64,000 nt of DNA from contig JABMQQ010000020.1 of NCBI GenBank assembly GCA_013202495.1, positions 1 through 64,000 on the forward strand. The letters run 5' to 3'. Under the pieces are notes generated by a model. That model was not told where the DNA came from and did no database searches. It saw nothing but the letters and a program-made list of their open reading frames with translations. This DNA is from Fidelibacterota bacterium (GTDB lineage Bacteria; Fidelibacterota; UBA8477; JABMPR01). Both the position numbers and the translations under genes were made by a program. Positions 8,137-18,928 of this stretch are shown piece by piece; position 1 is the stretch's first letter; each line of letters begins with the position of its first letter.

Positions 8137-11100
8137 ATGAGACCAGATTCTATTAGGTTGGGTGTAATGCCTCCCTTGACAGGATTGGTGGATATATACG
8201 GCCAGGAGATCACCCTCGCAGCTAAAATAGCTTGCCAAGAGATAAACGAAAGCGGTGGCGTATTGGGAAAACCGCTTGAACTTATCATTGAAGACGACGG
8301 CAGTCTTCCCGAAAGTGCTGTATCTGCAGCCGAAAAACTAGTGCAACAACATGACTGTGTGGCCATTATAGGGAATCTTTTGTCAAATTCCAGAATTGCA
8401 GTCGCCTACAGAGTGGCAGAACCGTTCAAGATTCCATATCTAAACTTCTCGTTCTATGAAGGAAGCATATCCAGTAGATATTTTTTTCATTTTGCCGCGC
8501 TTCCAAACCAGCAAATAGACAAGATGATTCCATATATGCATAAGCAGTATGGCCCCAAAATGTTCTTTGCTGGTAACAATTATGAATGGCCACGTGGCTC
8601 AATTGCTGCTGCCATTCAAGCTCTGGATAAACTGAATGGAGAAGTTGTTGGGGAGGAATATTATCCCCTTGGAGTAAGTCAGAATGACATTGATAGACTG
8701 TTAGATAATATTGCAGAGTCTGGAGCAGATGTTTTTGTTCCTTATTTTGCAGGCACTGACCAAATCAAACTCCTCACTGCCTATACGAACAGGGGTCTTA
8801 AAAAACACATTGCCGTTGTCATGGGGCACTATGACGAAACGATGGTTAGCCATTTGTCATCTGAGGTCAGGGAAGGATTTTATTCCAGTAACACTTATTT
8901 TATGACTGTGGATACCCAGGAAAACCAACGCTATTTAGATAGGCTTCGCTCTATGCCCGGAATAACTGGTATATGGCCACACGGAAATGGAACCTTGAGT
9001 AACTTTGGCGAGGGGACGTATCTATGTGTGAAAGCGTTTGCTAAAGCAGCTAACATGGCGAACAGCATTGAACCAGAAGCTCTCATTGGTGTTTTGGAAT
9101 CTATTAGTCTTTCTGGGCCTCAAGGTTTAGTTCAAATGAATCCACTTACGCATCATGCACGAGTAAACACATATCTTTCACGTTGCCAGGCAGATGGATC
9201 ATTTAAGATCATTGAACGTTTCGGGCCCATAGACCCGGTTATGCCACAACGTTATCGTTTCATGCAAATAAGTTCTCAGGCTCATTTAGAGGAAGATATC
9301 CGTCTGCAGGCCAGAATAATTGAACAGATTGGTGAGGCGATTTTTTTGGTTAGTGCGTTTGAGGGAACTATTATTTATAGCAATCCTGGTGCCGAAAGTA
9401 TGTTCGGATACAGTAAAAAAGAACTGAATGGAAAACACTTTGAAGAACTTATTGTATCATTTGGAGAAAAGCTTGAACAAGCTGCCGTAGATATCAATGC
9501 TATTCTATACCGTAAGGGTATTTGGAAAGGGGATATCAAAACTGTTGATAAAAACGGTTCCAACTTTTGGTGTTCATTATCGGTTTCTGCCTTTACACAT
9601 GACAAGCATGGCGAAGTTTGGATGTTAGTATTCAATGACATCACCGAAGGCAAGCAAGCAGAAAAAGCACTGCAGGAAGGTGAAACAAATTTAAGAACAC
9701 TTTTTAATGCGATGACAGACGTCGTCTTTGAGATGGATTATGATGGGAGATATATCAAGATTGCACCAACCTCACTTGAACTTATGTTCAAACCTCGAGA
9801 AGATCTAATTGGAAAAACACTTCATGAAGTATTCCCTATACCTCAAGCCGATAAATTTCTTGAATTTATTCGTAAGTGTCTGGATGAAAACGAAACTGCT
9901 ACTATAGAATATCCTCTGGTGATAGATAACAAAACAAAGTGGTTCGAAGGCCGAGGCACGCCTGCGACTAAAAGCACAATTATTTATATTGCACGTGACA
10001 TCACCGAGCGTAAGAAAACGGAGGAATCGCTACTGGCAAGTGAGAAAAATTACCGTAACGTGGTCCAGGACCAGACCGAGTTCATCATGCGTTTCTTACC
10101 TGATGGTACACGCACATTTGTAAATGATAGTTATTGCCGTGCCTACAACACCACGCCTGAACAGATGATTGGAACAAGCTTTTTTAAGGAAATCCCCAAA
10201 CCTGTTTTACATAGGATTGAACAAAAGATTGCATCGCTTACCGCGGAGAATTCGATTATAACCGACGAGCATGAGTTTATATCTCCAGACGGCAACAAGG
10301 TCTGGCACACATGGACAGATCGAGGCATTTTCGATGAAAAAGGCAAGTTAATGGAGATCCAGGCCGTAGGTCGTGATATAACCGAGCGCAAGCAGGCGGA
10401 AGAAGAGGTCAGAAAACTTTCCATAGCAATCATTCAAAGTCCTTCTGTCATTGCTATTACAGATTTGAATGGAGACCTGGAATATGTGAACCCTCGTTTT
10501 ACTGAATTAACCGGTTATACCAGTGAAGAAGCTATGGGTCAATCTCCAAGAATTCTGAAATCCGGTGAGCACTCGGATAAAATGTATAAGGACATGTGGG
10601 AAACTATTTCTTCCGGGAAAGAGTGGCGCGGAGAGTTACTTAACAAAAAGAAAAACGGTGAGCTGTATTGGGAAGCTACTTCCATTTCACCGATATTTGA
10701 TAGGCAGGGACTTAAGACCAATTATATAAAATTTGCTGAAGATATCACAGAGCGTAAAGCAGCTGAAATTGCACTGGTTAAAAGCCGGGAGAGTCTGGCA
10801 GAAGCCCAACGTATTGCTCATGTTGGTAATTGGGAAAGCGACTTGATTGAGAATGAGCTTTTCTGGTCGGATGAAGTATATCGAATATTCGGTTTTAAAC
10901 CGCAGGAATTCCCTGCAACCAATGAACTATTTCTGGACCATATTCACCCGGATGATCTTGACAGGGTTAACAAAACCTTTTCAGATTCATTGGTGGATAA
11001 AACCCCGTACTCCATTACGTATCGCATACAATTAAAAAATGGTAATATTAAATACGTATATGGCCAGGGTGAAACATTTTATGATAACAATGGAAAAGCC

Positions 11101-12741
11101 GTTCGTTCTGTTGGGGCTGTGCAAGATGTCACTGAGCAGAAAAAAGCCGATGAAAAGATAAAATCTACCAGAGAATATGCCAACAACCTGGTCAAAAGTT
11201 CTTTGGATATGATCATCGCAGTAGATATCAAGCGAAAGATAACGGAATTTAACAGGTCCGCAGAAGAAACATTCGGATATTTGCGTAATGATGTGTTAGG
11301 GAAACATATCAATCTACTTTATGCTAATCCAAAAGAAGGGCTAAAAGTTCATAAACAGACAATCCTAAATGGACACCACGTCCAGGAGATTCTAAACAAA
11401 AGAAAAAATGGTGAAATCTTCCCAACATTGTTATCCGCTTCTATTTTGAAAGATACTAATGGGATTCAAATAGGTGTGATGGGAGTATCTAGAGATATCA
11501 CTGAGAGTATAGAAGCTGAAAAGAAGTTAAAAAACTATGTTAGTAAAATTAAAGGAATCAATGAAGCCAGCCACATTCTTACCCAAAGCCTGGATTCAAA
11601 GATTGTAATAAACCGAGGCATTGATATTGCAAAAGAAATGTTCGAAACCGATAGTGTCACACTATTCATCCTCGAAGAAGACGGGAAGTATTTAAAACCT
11701 TTGGCTTCAAATGGAAATTACCGGGAACAGGTTATGGAATTTAAACTAAAAATTGGAGAGGGCTTAACAGGTAAAGTTGTTCAAGAAAAAAATGCAAAAA
11801 TTATTAATAGGATTGATTTAACTAATATCGGCAAGCAAATTCCTGGCACTCCAGTAGAAGCAGAATCCTTGATGTGTGCTCCTTTGAAGATAGATCATGA
11901 AGTTATTGGAGCTATTTTGCTGTCAAAGTTGGGAGAAGAAGAATTCTGGGAAGATGATCTGGCGTTTCTGGTAAACCTGGCTGATTTATGTGCAGTTGCT
12001 ATTCAAAATTCCCAACTATATGAGGAAACGGAGAAAGCGAATAAGGTCAAGGATCAGTTTATAGCCAATATATCGCATGAGATCCGCACTCCTCTCACCG
12101 CCATTTCCGGTTTTACAGGACTACTTAAAAAGAGTCTGGGAGAAAAAGCACAATCAGAGCAGCAGGACTTTTTTACATATATTGAAAGCAGTAGCGAACG
12201 CTTATTGCACACCGTTGATTCAATCCTGAATGTATCCCAATTGGAGGCAGGGACGATTCAATTGGCACCCCATACTTTGTATCTGGCACAAATTACTCAA
12301 TCGATATGTCATGAGCTACATCCCAGTGCTGATGAAAAAGGACTTGAGTTTACATTCTTATCATCAACTGAGGATGATAAGATTCGTCTTGATCAATATT
12401 CTATCTCTCAAGCCATATTTAACATCATCCACAATGCTATTAAATACACTAATACAGGTGACGTAACTGTCCAACTCAAACGTGTAAGAAAGCGGTTAGT
12501 ACTAACAGTCTCTGATACTGGTATCGGTATCTCAGATGAATACCGTCAGCGCATGTTTCAACCATTCAGTCAGGAAAGTGAAGGGTTTACCAAAGATTAC
12601 CAGGGCATCGGCCTGGGCCTGGCCCTGACAAAACGCTATCTGGAGCTGAATAAAGTGCAGATTCAGGTAGAGAGCAAAAAGGGCGAGGGCTCAACTTTTA
12701 TACTAACATTTCCTAAGGATAATGGAGATCATTGTGACTGA
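8137..12741 (+). CDS. Multidomain sensor histidine kinase: periplasmic-binding-protein (AmiC/Peripla_BP-like) domain, multiple PAS, GAF, HisKA, HATPase_c
   Basis: N-term RLGVMPPLTGLVDIYGQEITLAAKIACQEINESGGVLGKPLELIIEDDGS; repeated DITERK PAS/PAC boundaries; HEIRTPLTAISGFTGLLKKS; DTGIGISDEYRQRMFQPFSQ and GIGLGLALTKRYLE. Confidence 0.9.
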   Translation: MRPDSIRLGVMPPLTGLVDIYGQEITLAAKIACQEINESGGVLGKPLELIIEDDGSLPESAVSAAEKLVQQHDCVAIIGNLLSNSRIAVAYRVAEPFKIPYLNFSFYEGSISSRYFFHFAALPNQQIDKMIPYMHKQYGPKMFFAGNNYEWPRGSIAAAIQALDKLNGEVVGEEYYPLGVSQNDIDRLLDNIAESGADVFVPYFAGTDQIKLLTAYTNRGLKKHIAVVMGHYDETMVSHLSSEVREGFYSSNTYFMTVDTQENQRYLDRLRSMPGITGIWPHGNGTLSNFGEGTYLCVKAFAKAANMANSIEPEALIGVLESISLSGPQGLVQMNPLTHHARVNTYLSRCQADGSFKIIERFGPIDPVMPQRYRFMQISSQAHLEEDIRLQARIIEQIGEAIFLVSAFEGTIIYSNPGAESMFGYSKKELNGKHFEELIVSFGEKLEQAAVDINAILYRKGIWKGDIKTVDKNGSNFWCSLSVSAFTHDKHGEVWMLVFNDITEGKQAEKALQEGETNLRTLFNAMTDVVFEMDYDGRYIKIAPTSLELMFKPREDLIGKTLHEVFPIPQADKFLEFIRKCLDENETATIEYPLVIDNKTKWFEGRGTPATKSTIIYIARDITERKKTEESLLASEKNYRNVVQDQTEFIMRFLPDGTRTFVNDSYCRAYNTTPEQMIGTSFFKEIPKPVLHRIEQKIASLTAENSIITDEHEFISPDGNKVWHTWTDRGIFDEKGKLMEIQAVGRDITERKQAEEEVRKLSIAIIQSPSVIAITDLNGDLEYVNPRFTELTGYTSEEAMGQSPRILKSGEHSDKMYKDMWETISSGKEWRGELLNKKKNGELYWEATSISPIFDRQGLKTNYIKFAEDITERKAAEIALVKSRESLAEAQRIAHVGNWESDLIENELFWSDEVYRIFGFKPQEFPATNELFLDHIHPDDLDRVNKTFSDSLVDKTPYSITYRIQLKNGNIKYVYGQGETFYDNNGKAVRSVGAVQDVTEQKKADEKIKSTREYANNLVKSSLDMIIAVDIKRKITEFNRSAEETFGYLRNDVLGKHINLLYANPKEGLKVHKQTILNGHHVQEILNKRKNGEIFPTLLSASILKDTNGIQIGVMGVSRDITESIEAEKKLKNYVSKIKGINEASHILTQSLDSKIVINRGIDIAKEMFETDSVTLFILEEDGKYLKPLASNGNYREQVMEFKLKIGEGLTGKVVQEKNAKIINRIDLTNIGKQIPGTPVEAESLMCAPLKIDHEVIGAILLSKLGEEEFWEDDLAFLVNLADLCAVAIQNSQLYEETEKANKVKDQFIANISHEIRTPLTAISGFTGLLKKSLGEKAQSEQQDFFTYIESSSERLLHTVDSILNVSQLEAGTIQLAPHTLYLAQITQSICHELHPSADEKGLEFTFLSSTEDDKIRLDQYSISQAIFNIIHNAIKYTNTGDVTVQLKRVRKRLVLTVSDTGIGISDEYRQRMFQPFSQESEGFTKDYQGIGLGLALTKRYLELNKVQIQVESKKGEGSTFILTFPKDNGDHCD

Positions 12742-13132
12742 GCTCAGCAAGACTATCTTAATTGTTGAAGACGACTTAATGGTCCAAACATTATACCGTT
12801 ATTTACTTCCCAATCATTATAAGTTACTGGTAACTGATACCGTACTTAGGGCAAAAAAGATCATGGAGACAAATAAGATCGACTGCATCATACTTGATCT
12901 GGCACTTACCGGAGATGAGAGTGGTCTGATATTGGCCAGGTTCATCAGGCAAGAGCAGAAAGATCTAAAAACTCCAATTCTTGCCGTTACAGCTCATGCC
13001 TTTCCCGTGGATCGTCAGCAGGCTCTTGATGCCGGGTGTAATGACTATATGTCTAAGCCCATCAATGAAAATATCATGCTTCAAACTATTGCAAATCTAA
13101 TTAGCACAAAATCTGAGAATGATATAGACTGA
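12734..13132 (+). CDS. Response regulator receiver protein
   Basis: ILIVEDD...IILDLALTGDESG...ILAVTAHAF...YMSKP. GTG start (12734) overlaps the kinase stop; ORF track starts at 12722. Confidence 0.85.
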   Translation: MTELSKTILIVEDDLMVQTLYRYLLPNHYKLLVTDTVLRAKKIMETNKIDCIILDLALTGDESGLILARFIRQEQKDLKTPILAVTAHAFPVDRQQALDAGCNDYMSKPINENIMLQTIANLISTKSENDID

Positions 13133-13301
13133 GCCTATACTATCAGGTCAGCCCAGAGAGAACTCAGTATTTACCATACACCATTAAATATAAGATGATA
13201 GAAAATGTCCGTCTGGATCATCTGCGTCCAAACTGACATTATCGATGCACAGTTAAAATCTCTGATGAATTAGGAGCAATAATCATTGTTTAGTGATCGT
13301 T

Positions 13302-13352
13302 TTATACCAATTGGACTTCAAAATGCGCTGTTCAGATTCAAAATATTTTTCA
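13302..13352 (+). repeat. Half copy of the inverted-repeat element at 22054-22213
   Basis: TTATACCAATTGGACTTCAAAATGCGCTGTTCAGATTCAAAATATTTTTC closely matches the reverse complement of the right arm of 22054-22213. Confidence 0.6.
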
Positions 13353-13389
13353 GTACCTTTATTTGACTCCCTGTGTAACATGTTTTGTA

Positions 13390-15198
13390 ATGAATATTTT
13401 AGGCATATCGGCTTTTTACCATGACAGTGCGGCCTGTTTCATCAGGGATGGGAAGATCATTTCAGCTGCCCAGGAGGAACGCTTCACCCGCAAGAAGCAT
13501 GATCATGGCTTCCCCGTTAATGCTATAGCGTATTGCCTTAAAGAAGCTGGGATTGAGAAACAGGATCTGGACTATGTCGCTTTTTATGACAAACCTTTTC
13601 AAAAATTTGATCGACTGCTCAGCACCTACCTGACCTATGCGCCTCGAGGGTTCGCCTCCTTTCTTAAAGCCATGCCGCTATGGCTGAAACAAAAGCTGTG
13701 GATCAAAGACTTTATTGCTGATGAACTGAAGTTCAATGGGAAAATTCTTTTTCCCGAACATCACCAGTCCCATGCAGCCTCAGCATTTTTCCCCTCCCCT
13801 TTTAAGGATGCGGCATTTTTAACTGTTGATGGTGTTGGCGAATGGACCACCTCCAGCTATGGACTGGGTCAGGATAATAAAATCCATATCCTGGGTGAGT
13901 TGCACTTCCCCCATTCTCTGGGGTTGCTCTATTCGGCATTCACTTATTTCACAGGGTTTAGAGTTAATTCAGGTGAATACAAACTCATGGGCCTTGCACC
14001 CTATGGGAATCCCAAATACGTCGATATTATCAAAGAAAAGCTTATCGATCTCAAAGATGATGGCTCCTTCAAAATGAATATGGAGTATTTCAATTTTGCT
14101 GCTGGCCTGACAATGACCAATAGAAAATTCGCCGGTCTCTTTAATGGTCCAGCCCGCAAACCTGAATCAGATATAAGCCAGAGGGAAATGGATATTGCCC
14201 GCTCCATCCAGGAAGTCAGTGAAGAAATTCTTCTAAAGATGGTCCGCCACATTCATCAACAGACCAACAAATCAAATCTGGTTCTGGCCGGTGGAGTCGC
14301 CCTTAATTGTGTGGGAAATGGACGCATCCTCAGGGAAGGTCCCTTTGAAAACATCTGGATCCAACCTGCTGCTGGTGATGCCGGAGGGGCCCTGGGAGCT
14401 GCCCTATTTACCTGGCATCAGTATCTTGATCAAGCCAGAGAGCCTCAATCCCAAAGAGATAGTCAGCGGGGATCATATCTTGGACCAGAGTTCCCTGACG
14501 AAGATGTAAAGACTTATCTGGATTCCAAAAATATTCCATATCATCATCATGAAGACAAGACTCTCTTTTCCTCAGTTGCACAACTCATCGCCGACGAGAA
14601 GGTGATTGGGTGGTTTCAGGGTCGTATGGAATTTGGTCCCCGGGCGCTGGGGAACAGAAGTATCCTTGGAGATGCAAGATCACCCAAAATGCAGTCCACC
14701 ATGAACTTGAAGATCAAGTACAGGGAGAGTTTCAGACCTTTTGCACCCAGTATCCTAAGTGAGAAGGTGTCCGATATCTTTGAGCTTGAAGAAGAGAGCC
14801 CCTATATGTTGCTGGTGGCTCAGGTAAAAAAGGAGTTATGGAAGGACAGAGATGGAGATCAATCAGGATTGGCTATGATTAATTCTCCTCGATCAACGGT
14901 CCCGGCCATAACTCATGTTGATCAGTCTGCCCGAATACAAACAGTCAACCCCGATGACAATCCCCGATATCATGCGCTCATCAGTCACTTTTACGAACTC
15001 ACGGGAAGTCCTGTTATCATCAACACCTCCTTCAATGTGCGTGGGGAGCCCATTGTTTGCACGCCGGAAGAAGCATATACCTGTTTTATGCGAACTGAAA
15101 TGGATCACCTGGTCCTGGGAAATTACCTGCTCAACAAGTCTGAGCAACCCATCCTGGCAGATGATGTGGATTGGAAAAAGCAATATGAACTCGACTAA
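13390..15198 (+). CDS. Carbamoyltransferase, NodU/CmcH family
   Basis: MNILGISAFYHDSAACFIRDGKIISAAQEERFTRKKHD...EHHQSHAASAF...GWFQGRMEFGPRALGNRSIL...INTSFNVRGEPIV. Confidence 0.92.
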   Translation: MNILGISAFYHDSAACFIRDGKIISAAQEERFTRKKHDHGFPVNAIAYCLKEAGIEKQDLDYVAFYDKPFQKFDRLLSTYLTYAPRGFASFLKAMPLWLKQKLWIKDFIADELKFNGKILFPEHHQSHAASAFFPSPFKDAAFLTVDGVGEWTTSSYGLGQDNKIHILGELHFPHSLGLLYSAFTYFTGFRVNSGEYKLMGLAPYGNPKYVDIIKEKLIDLKDDGSFKMNMEYFNFAAGLTMTNRKFAGLFNGPARKPESDISQREMDIARSIQEVSEEILLKMVRHIHQQTNKSNLVLAGGVALNCVGNGRILREGPFENIWIQPAAGDAGGALGAALFTWHQYLDQAREPQSQRDSQRGSYLGPEFPDEDVKTYLDSKNIPYHHHEDKTLFSSVAQLIADEKVIGWFQGRMEFGPRALGNRSILGDARSPKMQSTMNLKIKYRESFRPFAPSILSEKVSDIFELEEESPYMLLVAQVKKELWKDRDGDQSGLAMINSPRSTVPAITHVDQSARIQTVNPDDNPRYHALISHFYELTGSPVIINTSFNVRGEPIVCTPEEAYTCFMRTEMDHLVLGNYLLNKSEQPILADDVDWKKQYELD

Positions 15199-15213
15199 AC
15201 CAGGACAAGGATC

Positions 15214-15636
15214 ATGCTGAGTCAGGAATTAAAGATGATCTGGATCGTTACGGACCGTGGAGAACTTCGAAGATTTGGTAAAACCATGGGTATTTTTCTT
15301 ATGCTCCTTGGTCTGGTTATCTATTTCCTCTCCCTCAATTATGCACTTCCGTTGATCTCAACTGGTACCTTGATTTTGCTCCTGGGACTCCTTTTTCCAG
15401 GTATTCTCAAACCCCTTTTTGTATTATGGATGAGTTTTGCACTAATACTCGGGTTTATTATGACTCGAATTATCCTTGGGCTCATCTTTTTTCTTATATT
15501 CAGCCCTATTGGTCTGGTATTCAGACTCATCAAAAAAGACCACCTGGATGAGGCTATCGATCCTGATGCTGCATCCTATTGGAGGATAAGAGACTCCAAA
15601 GCTTATGAACCTGGTATGTCTGAGAAACAGTCCTGA
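15214..15636 (+). CDS. SxtJ-like membrane protein
   Basis: 140-aa hydrophobic protein directly downstream of the carbamoyltransferase; position and topology fit the SxtJ family. Confidence 0.65.
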   Translation: MLSQELKMIWIVTDRGELRRFGKTMGIFLMLLGLVIYFLSLNYALPLISTGTLILLLGLLFPGILKPLFVLWMSFALILGFIMTRIILGLIFFLIFSPIGLVFRLIKKDHLDEAIDPDAASYWRIRDSKAYEPGMSEKQS

Positions 15637-15660
15637 ACCATCCCCTAAAGCCCAGTCAAC

Positions 15661-15819
15661 ATGAGTAAACTGTCCATTACCAAGGAATTCATCTTATTTC
15701 TCAGGGAAAACAAAAAGTCCTGGATGATCCCCATTGTAGCCATGCTTTTGTTTTTGGGAATTATCATTGTTGTGGGTCAGGGTAGCTCGTTGGCGCCCTT
15801 CATTTATGCCATTTTTTAA
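15661..15819 (+). CDS. DUF5989-like small membrane protein (52 aa), not in the supplied ORF track
   Basis: ATG...TAA translates to MSKLSITKEFILFLRENKKSWMIPIVAMLLFLGIIIVVGQGSSLAPFIYAIF*. Confidence 0.8.
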   Translation: MSKLSITKEFILFLRENKKSWMIPIVAMLLFLGIIIVVGQGSSLAPFIYAIF

Positions 15820-15834
15820 ACACTTGAGATTTTC

Positions 15835-17664
15835 ATGAAAAGTAAAAAAATCATCTTCAGCATTCTAGCGGTACTCCTCCCCGTTGCTTTTCTTGCATTA
15901 ATTGAACTATCCCTGTGGATTGTGGACGCCTATCCTCAACCTCCACTTTTTTTCGAAGTTTCAGAAGGGGATACATCCTACACTCATATCAACTCCCAGG
16001 TGGGTGAGCGCTATTTTGATAAAGCCATCATGCCAGTTCCAAATCTGTATCCACAGAAGTTTAGCTCTGAAAAAAGTACCGGAACCATACGCATATTTTG
16101 TCTGGGTGGCTCCACAACAGCAGGCTTTCCTTATGAAATGACCACACCTTTCCCCCAGCAGCTGGCTCTCCTACTGAGAGCGGACTATCCCGACCGAAAC
16201 TTTGAAGTCATCAACATGGGTCTGTCTGCCATTAACAGCTTTACAGTAGTGGACTGGATTCCTGAGGTACTAAAGCAAGAACCTGATTTGGTCCTGCTAT
16301 ATATGGGTCACAATGAGTTTTACGGGGCTTACGGTACTGGATCAACCATATCTCTTGGTCATGATGGAAGAATTGTTCGTCTTGTTTTAAAATTTCAACA
16401 ATTCCGGGTCGTTCAGATGATCAACTCCATCATCAGAGGTTTTGCAGATCCTCCGCCTTCAAAAGTCAACCCGACCCTTATGGAGAAAGTGATCGATGAT
16501 AAATTCATCGAAACCAATTCCATGCTCAGGATTAAAACTCGAGAAAATTTTTCAGCTAACTTGGATGTCATCCTCACCGCATGTCAGGCAGCTGGCGTAC
16601 CTGTTATCCTCAGCAACCTGGTCAGCAATATCAAAGATCAGACGCCTCTGGATGTAACATCAAATCCACAGCAGACATCGAGTAAAGCACACAAGCTATA
16701 TCTCAAGGGTCTCCGCGAATTTCGACAAGGTGATACAACAACTGCCCACATTTCACTCACCCGCGCAAAAAATACTGATCAGGTTCCTTTTCGTGGGAAT
16801 GACTATCTCAACGAGATACTGCAGGTGAAAGCCGGCCGATTTGCACAACCCATTGTGGATATGAAATCTGCCTTCAGGCGTGCCTCCAGTTCGAGTATCC
16901 CTGGCAATGATTTGTTTTGCGATCATCTCCATCCCAACCCCATTGGTTATCATATTATGGCAAGGGAATTTCGCAAGGCAATGGATAGAGCTGATTTGCT
17001 ACCTATGACGCCCATTCAGGATACAACCATGCAACCCATCCTGGTTACTGACCTTGACTGGGAAATCGGTGCATTGCAGATATTCAAGCTGCAGCAGCGC
17101 TGGCCCTTTGGGAACAGTAGTGTTGATTACACCGAGTATGTTCCCCTTCACAATGACGTGACCGTGCAGCTGGCCAAGGAATACCTGTTCGATCATCATG
17201 TCTGGGGCAAAGCCCATAGTGATATGGCAGACTATTACCTTAAGCAGGGTGATTTGAATATGGCTTGCCGGGAATATCAGGCAATCGTTGAAATGTATCC
17301 CGAAAAAACAGAGTATTATACAAAGTTGGTTGAATGTGCCAAACAAGCTCGTTTGTGGGAACTGGTAAAACAGACTTGCCAGAAAGCACTAACCACAACC
17401 ACGTCAAGAGGGATGTTCTATTACAATCTGGCTATATCGCATCGTATGACCGGCGATATAGAACTAGCAATGCCCCTTATTGAACTTGCTCTTAAGGCAC
17501 CTGAATTGACCAGGATTCAATCTGCAAATGTTCGTTTTGCCTATGCGCGGTTTTTGCTCGAGGTTCAGAAACCCTCTGAGGCAGCGTCTGTATTAACTGA
17601 ATTGTTAAACGACAGCCCGGATTTTGTCGAAGCACAAGAGTTGCTCAACAGACTGATGAATTAA
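15835..17664 (+). CDS. SGNH/GDSL-hydrolase-family membrane-anchored protein with C-terminal TPR-like repeats
   Basis: FCLGGSTTAGFPYE, YMGHNEFYGAYG and DHLHPNPIGYHIMA catalytic blocks; N-terminal TM. Confidence 0.8.
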   Translation: MKSKKIIFSILAVLLPVAFLALIELSLWIVDAYPQPPLFFEVSEGDTSYTHINSQVGERYFDKAIMPVPNLYPQKFSSEKSTGTIRIFCLGGSTTAGFPYEMTTPFPQQLALLLRADYPDRNFEVINMGLSAINSFTVVDWIPEVLKQEPDLVLLYMGHNEFYGAYGTGSTISLGHDGRIVRLVLKFQQFRVVQMINSIIRGFADPPPSKVNPTLMEKVIDDKFIETNSMLRIKTRENFSANLDVILTACQAAGVPVILSNLVSNIKDQTPLDVTSNPQQTSSKAHKLYLKGLREFRQGDTTTAHISLTRAKNTDQVPFRGNDYLNEILQVKAGRFAQPIVDMKSAFRRASSSSIPGNDLFCDHLHPNPIGYHIMAREFRKAMDRADLLPMTPIQDTTMQPILVTDLDWEIGALQIFKLQQRWPFGNSSVDYTEYVPLHNDVTVQLAKEYLFDHHVWGKAHSDMADYYLKQGDLNMACREYQAIVEMYPEKTEYYTKLVECAKQARLWELVKQTCQKALTTTTSRGMFYYNLAISHRMTGDIELAMPLIELALKAPELTRIQSANVRFAYARFLLEVQKPSEAASVLTELLNDSPDFVEAQELLNRLMN

Positions 17665-17697
17665 TTTCTCGACACTTCGTCCCTTATTGGATCAATG

Positions 17698-18144
17698 CTA
17701 AGGATTTCTTCTAAGCGTTATCTCTCCAGGTCGCATACTAAAGTCAAAAATAAAATTGCTGGCGAGATGAAAATCGCCTGTTGTTTCATCATCGCGAACG
17801 GCCTTCAGGAGTAGGGTAATGCGTTTTTTGTGAAACTCATTATTGGGAAGTATTTGCCCTTGGATGCTTCCTTTAATGCTATAACCGGCATTCCAATCAT
17901 CAACCTCAATTTCTGCATCAACTATTTCCGCATTGCCCACAGAACCGGTGATTTCCATATCTGAAGTAACTCGCAATGTGAACCGAACGGTTCCAAGTTC
18001 GGCACCCAAGTTGACATTGTAAAAATGTCCTTCACCATGCCAGTCACCAATGAATTGACCCAGATTGGTTGTGTCCCCTTGTCCCATGACCTGAGTACAA
18101 AGACTTAGAAAAAGTACTGCTATCAATTTTGATCTGAATTTCAT
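17698..18144 (-). CDS. Secreted hypothetical protein
   Basis: ORF with signal peptide MKFRSKLIAVLFLSLCTQVMG. Confidence 0.55.
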   Translation of the reverse strand: MKFRSKLIAVLFLSLCTQVMGQGDTTNLGQFIGDWHGEGHFYNVNLGAELGTVRFTLRVTSDMEITGSVGNAEIVDAEIEVDDWNAGYSIKGSIQGQILPNNEFHKKRITLLLKAVRDDETTGDFHLASNFIFDFSMRPGEITLRRNP

Positions 18145-18190
18145 CTGACCTCCTCAAAGGTTTGGAAACTTGGTAATCCACACTGATGTG

Positions 18191-18928
18191 TCAGGATTCA
18201 TCTTCAACAACTCGGTTTTGAAGTAGAATGATCCCACTTACCAGAAGTGGACCCATAAAGAGAACGATAACCATTCCCCGACCTCTTTCAAGAGGATTGG
18301 GACCAAATATTTCATAGAGATGAAAGAAGTAGAAGAAGAAGGCAGAAACTGCGATCAAAATCACACCAGCAATTTTGGGCCATTTCTTGGAGACATAGGC
18401 CAACAAGAAAAATGGAGCGGCCAATAACGATTGCATGATAAGAGCTATAGGATCAGCAAGATTTCCGACGATGTTAAAGACCAACCATACCCAACCAAAC
18501 CCGTAAAGAACACGTGAGACTGTTTTTTGAGGACCCCAGAAAGAAAGTAGAGAACTGAGAAACCAGGTAAACCAGAGTACTGCAAGAATCAGCGATACTG
18601 AAACCTCAGGTTCTTCAACATTTCGATCACCAGACCTCAAATAGGATACCAGCAAAAAGGTGAATAATCCTGCTGTGAGAAAAGCATGATAGCCTGCCTT
18701 TCGATCAGCCCTTCGCTGAAATTCATCCTGGTCATTCAAAATGCCCATTTCTCTCAGGATTCCAGGACCAAAAGTGCCCAGGGCTGCCAGGGACAAAAAG
18801 GTCCAGCTGATTTCTGAAAGCCCAAACCCGAGAAGAACCACAACACCTGCTAGAAGGGTTGCATGAGTGGGTTGCCAGTCCAAGCGGCTAAATAATTTGT
18901 TTATCATCTTCCTACTCCTCCAATTCAA
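18191..18928 (-). CDS. Multi-pass membrane protein of unknown function
   Basis: Several hydrophobic segments; overlaps the upstream XRE regulator gene. Confidence 0.6.
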   Translation of the reverse strand: MNWRSRKMINKLFSRLDWQPTHATLLAGVVVLLGFGLSEISWTFLSLAALGTFGPGILREMGILNDQDEFQRRADRKAGYHAFLTAGLFTFLLVSYLRSGDRNVEEPEVSVSLILAVLWFTWFLSSLLSFWGPQKTVSRVLYGFGWVWLVFNIVGNLADPIALIMQSLLAAPFFLLAYVSKKWPKIAGVILIAVSAFFFYFFHLYEIFGPNPLERGRGMVIVLFMGPLLVSGIILLQNRVVEDES

